DNA of 64,000 nt from Planctomycetota bacterium (GTDB lineage: Bacteria; Planctomycetota; PLA2), in NCBI GenBank assembly GCA_021776785.1, contig JAJFFF010000051.1, forward strand, positions 156,255 through 220,254, given 5' to 3'. Below are positions 62,801 to 64,000 of the stretch, in pieces. A model generated the notes under the pieces. That model did no database searches and was not told the DNA's origin. It was given only the letters and a program-made list of their open reading frames with translations. A program made the position numbers and the translations under genes. Position 1 is the stretch's first letter; each line of letters begins with the position of its first letter.

Positions 62801-63706
62801 CTACTCTCCAGCCTCGAACAATTTCGTCCAGCGAGTTCCTTCGAACGGCTTGGCCGCCTTTTCCCTTAGGCCTTCGCGGGAGCGGCCCTTCGCTTCGATC
62901 TTTCTAACGCTCGCAAGTTTGCTAAGTGCTTTTAGACCCGTGGCGGCTTCGTCCGCTTCGGGCTCTTTGGCGAAGTTGCTTCTGACGCCGGCGATCGCTT
63001 TCTTGGCTTCCTTCAGGTCTTCGCCGGCTCTCGCGCTCTTGATGGCTTCGTCAAACGTCGTGTTGGCCCACGCGCGTGCTTTGGCGACCAATGCGCTGAT
63101 CTGCGTACGCTCCGGGCACCGGCCCCACATCTTGGCGACCGTTTGACCCGCTTTGACGGCAACCTTCCATTGACCCTTGTCTGCCGCCTTGGCCGCGGTC
63201 GTCACCATCTTGGCGATCTTTTGGCGAGTGGCTGCCGACGCCTGCAGATGGGGTGTCTTTTCGGCCTTTTCAATCTCGTTGAGGAATGCGCCCGCGTCTT
63301 TGTATCCCGAGAATCCAGCGACCCACTTGCCGTCGTGGGTGACGAATCCGACAAACGGTAGCGTGCGCGCGTTCTTTAGATGCTCGCGCATCAGTTTAGC
63401 TACGTCGCTCTCCGGATTATCGCAATCGGACGAAAGTCCAACCGCCAGGTCGCGCATCCGCTTGCGCACGCGGTCGGTTGTGAGTGTACGCTCGACGAGC
63501 GTACGGCAGTTGCCTCACAACTCGCGGCCATACTCGATAAAGACGAGCTTGGTCTCTTTCTTGGCCTGCGCCTGCGCGTCGGCGAGTTGCGTAAACCACG
63601 GCAACGCACCCTTGTCGTCAAAGTGGGGGTGCTTGCCGGCCTTGCTCTTCTTGCCCGCCATCGATGTGCTGGCGAGAACGATGATCACGATTCCGAGTGT
63701 GCGCAT
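62801..63706 (-). CDS. thioredoxin-like selenoprotein with Sec-Gly-Asn-Cys motif (in-frame UGA)
   Basis: 301 residues if UGA 63515-63517 is read as selenocysteine. ATG 63706 has AGGAG 5 nt upstream and a signal peptide (MRTLGIVIIVLASTSMA). After ETKLVFIEYGREL the frame has TGA, then GNCRTLVERTLTTDRV continues as a thioredoxin-like fold (FVGFVTHDGKWVAGFSGYKDAGAFLNEIE). The UGA thus replaces the first Cys of a CxxC (Sec64-Gly65-Asn66-Cys67). The C-terminal ~150 residues are helical and Lys-rich. The expected role is an exported thiol/disulfide redox enzyme. A SECIS-like hairpin follows the UGA. Read naively, this would be two ORFs (stop at 63515; ATG 63469). Confidence 0.85.
63478..63520 (-). 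promoter_or_regulatory. bacterial SECIS-like hairpin at the in-frame UGA
   Basis: In mRNA sense: TTGTGAG (holding the UGA) pairs with CTCACAA (7 bp), an internal bulge GCAACTGCC/A follows, then GTACGCTC pairs with GAGCGTAC (8 bp) around apical loop GUC. The apical G is 19 nt after the UGA, inside the window used by bacterial SelB-dependent SECIS elements, which need an apical G. Confidence 0.75.
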
Positions 63707-63806
63707 GAGGCTCCTGTTCCTTGCCCTATGGTACGCCGATCGAAAGGCCTTTTGAGCACCGTTTTGGTGCATCCCCGATCGGGAAACGCGATTCGGAACC
63801 CGATTC

Positions 63807-63838
63807 GGAACCAGGTCAATTCGGCGTCACGGCGATCG
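63807..63838 (+). repeat. REP-like repeat
   Basis: Begins GGAACCAGGTCAATTCGG and matches 57860-57891 at 29 of 32 positions. CGATTCGGAACC recurs around it at 63789, 63802 and 63861. It sits upstream of the selenoprotein gene, beyond its start. Confidence 0.65.
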
Positions 63839-63923
63839 GTCGCGCGCGATTCCGGAACCCCGATTCGGAACCATCTCTAAACGGGCCGCAGTCTTCCAGT
63901 CTCTGTTTTGAATTTCGTGTTTC

Positions 63924-63984
63924 GTCTGTCTTGAGCTTCTCCGTGTATGGAGGGAGCAAGGGAGAGGGTCAGCTCGTAGCCAAT
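63924..63984 (+). repeat. leader motif shared with 60632-60674
   Basis: GTCTGTCTTGAGCTTCTCC at 63924-63942 and GCTCGTAGCCAATC further on repeat the leader of the sigma-fusion gene. It suggests that a related gene begins beyond the right edge of the window. Confidence 0.45.
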
Positions 63985-64000
63985 CATCTCTGCGGGCTTT

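Noticed and set aside
62801..63469. Reading the thioredoxin-like gene as two independent ORFs (stop at 63515, new ATG at 63469)
   Set aside because: Same frame, no Shine-Dalgarno at 63469, the thioredoxin fold needs both halves, and a SECIS-like hairpin sits at the UGA.

Overview
This window looks like GC-rich chromosome from a Gram-negative-type bacterium with a large regulatory and exported proteome. Recurrent features are Ser/Thr kinases fused to other modules, ECF sigma factors paired with membrane anti-sigma or FecR-like proteins, a GspK-like pseudopilin of unusual size, caspase-like lipoproteins, LamG, HEAT and prenyltransferase-repeat proteins, and an ECF sigma factor with a membrane-anchored extension. 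Together these suggest Planctomycetota or a similar lineage with complex regulation. This is inferred from gene style only; there is no rRNA or marker gene here to prove it.

Layout. 1-4.1 kb: end of an unknown gene and a glycine-rich lipoprotein, closed by a terminator. 4.2-10.6 kb: five genes overlapping by 4 bp (three radical SAM/SPASM proteins, a GT9 glycosyltransferase, a TMTC-like membrane protein), probably a cell-envelope glycan or modification operon. It converges with an SLC13-type permease and a NodU/CmcH carbamoyltransferase (10.6-14.0 kb). 14.1-21.4 kb: kinase-ATPase-TPR protein, RsbW-like kinase, GAF-SpoIIE phosphatase, DUF1573-like protein. 21.4-25.9 kb: a palindromic MITE-like element, a kinase-formylglycine-enzyme-like fusion, an exported protein, and a tandem pair of 155-bp MITE-like repeats. 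25.9-30.7 kb: histidine kinase, response regulator and HEAT-like protein. 30.7-34.6 kb: ECF sigma factor, anti-sigma factor and a catalytically dead HtrA-like protein, divergent from a prenyltransferase-repeat protein. 35.2-43.2 kb: ECF sigma factor, FecR-like protein and a 1,863-residue GspK-like protein. 43.3-47.1 kb: lipoprotein, LOR-like protein, zinc-ribbon protein, MarR regulator.

47.2-52.1 kb is accessory DNA next to a tRNA-Leu(UAG) gene: a TOPRIM-like protein, an ABC/AAA ATPase and a tyrosine integrase on one strand (a candidate two-gene anti-phage module), then a small ORF and a lipoprotein with different base composition. 52.1-57.3 kb holds two divergent caspase-like genes. 57.4-64 kb has REP-like repeats, a HExxH protein, a DUF2867-type SDR, an ECF sigma factor fused to a membrane and exported domain, and a thioredoxin-like gene interrupted by an in-frame UGA.

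The strongest discoveries are (1) that UGA, at 63515-63517, which would place selenocysteine in a Sec-Gly-Asn-Cys redox motif and sits at the base of a well-formed bacterial-SECIS-like hairpin; (2) the tRNA-linked integrase/ATPase/TOPRIM island; and (3) a repeated TAnnnT hexamer placed exactly 6 nt before the start codon of several genes without a Shine-Dalgarno sequence, which points to leaderless transcription.
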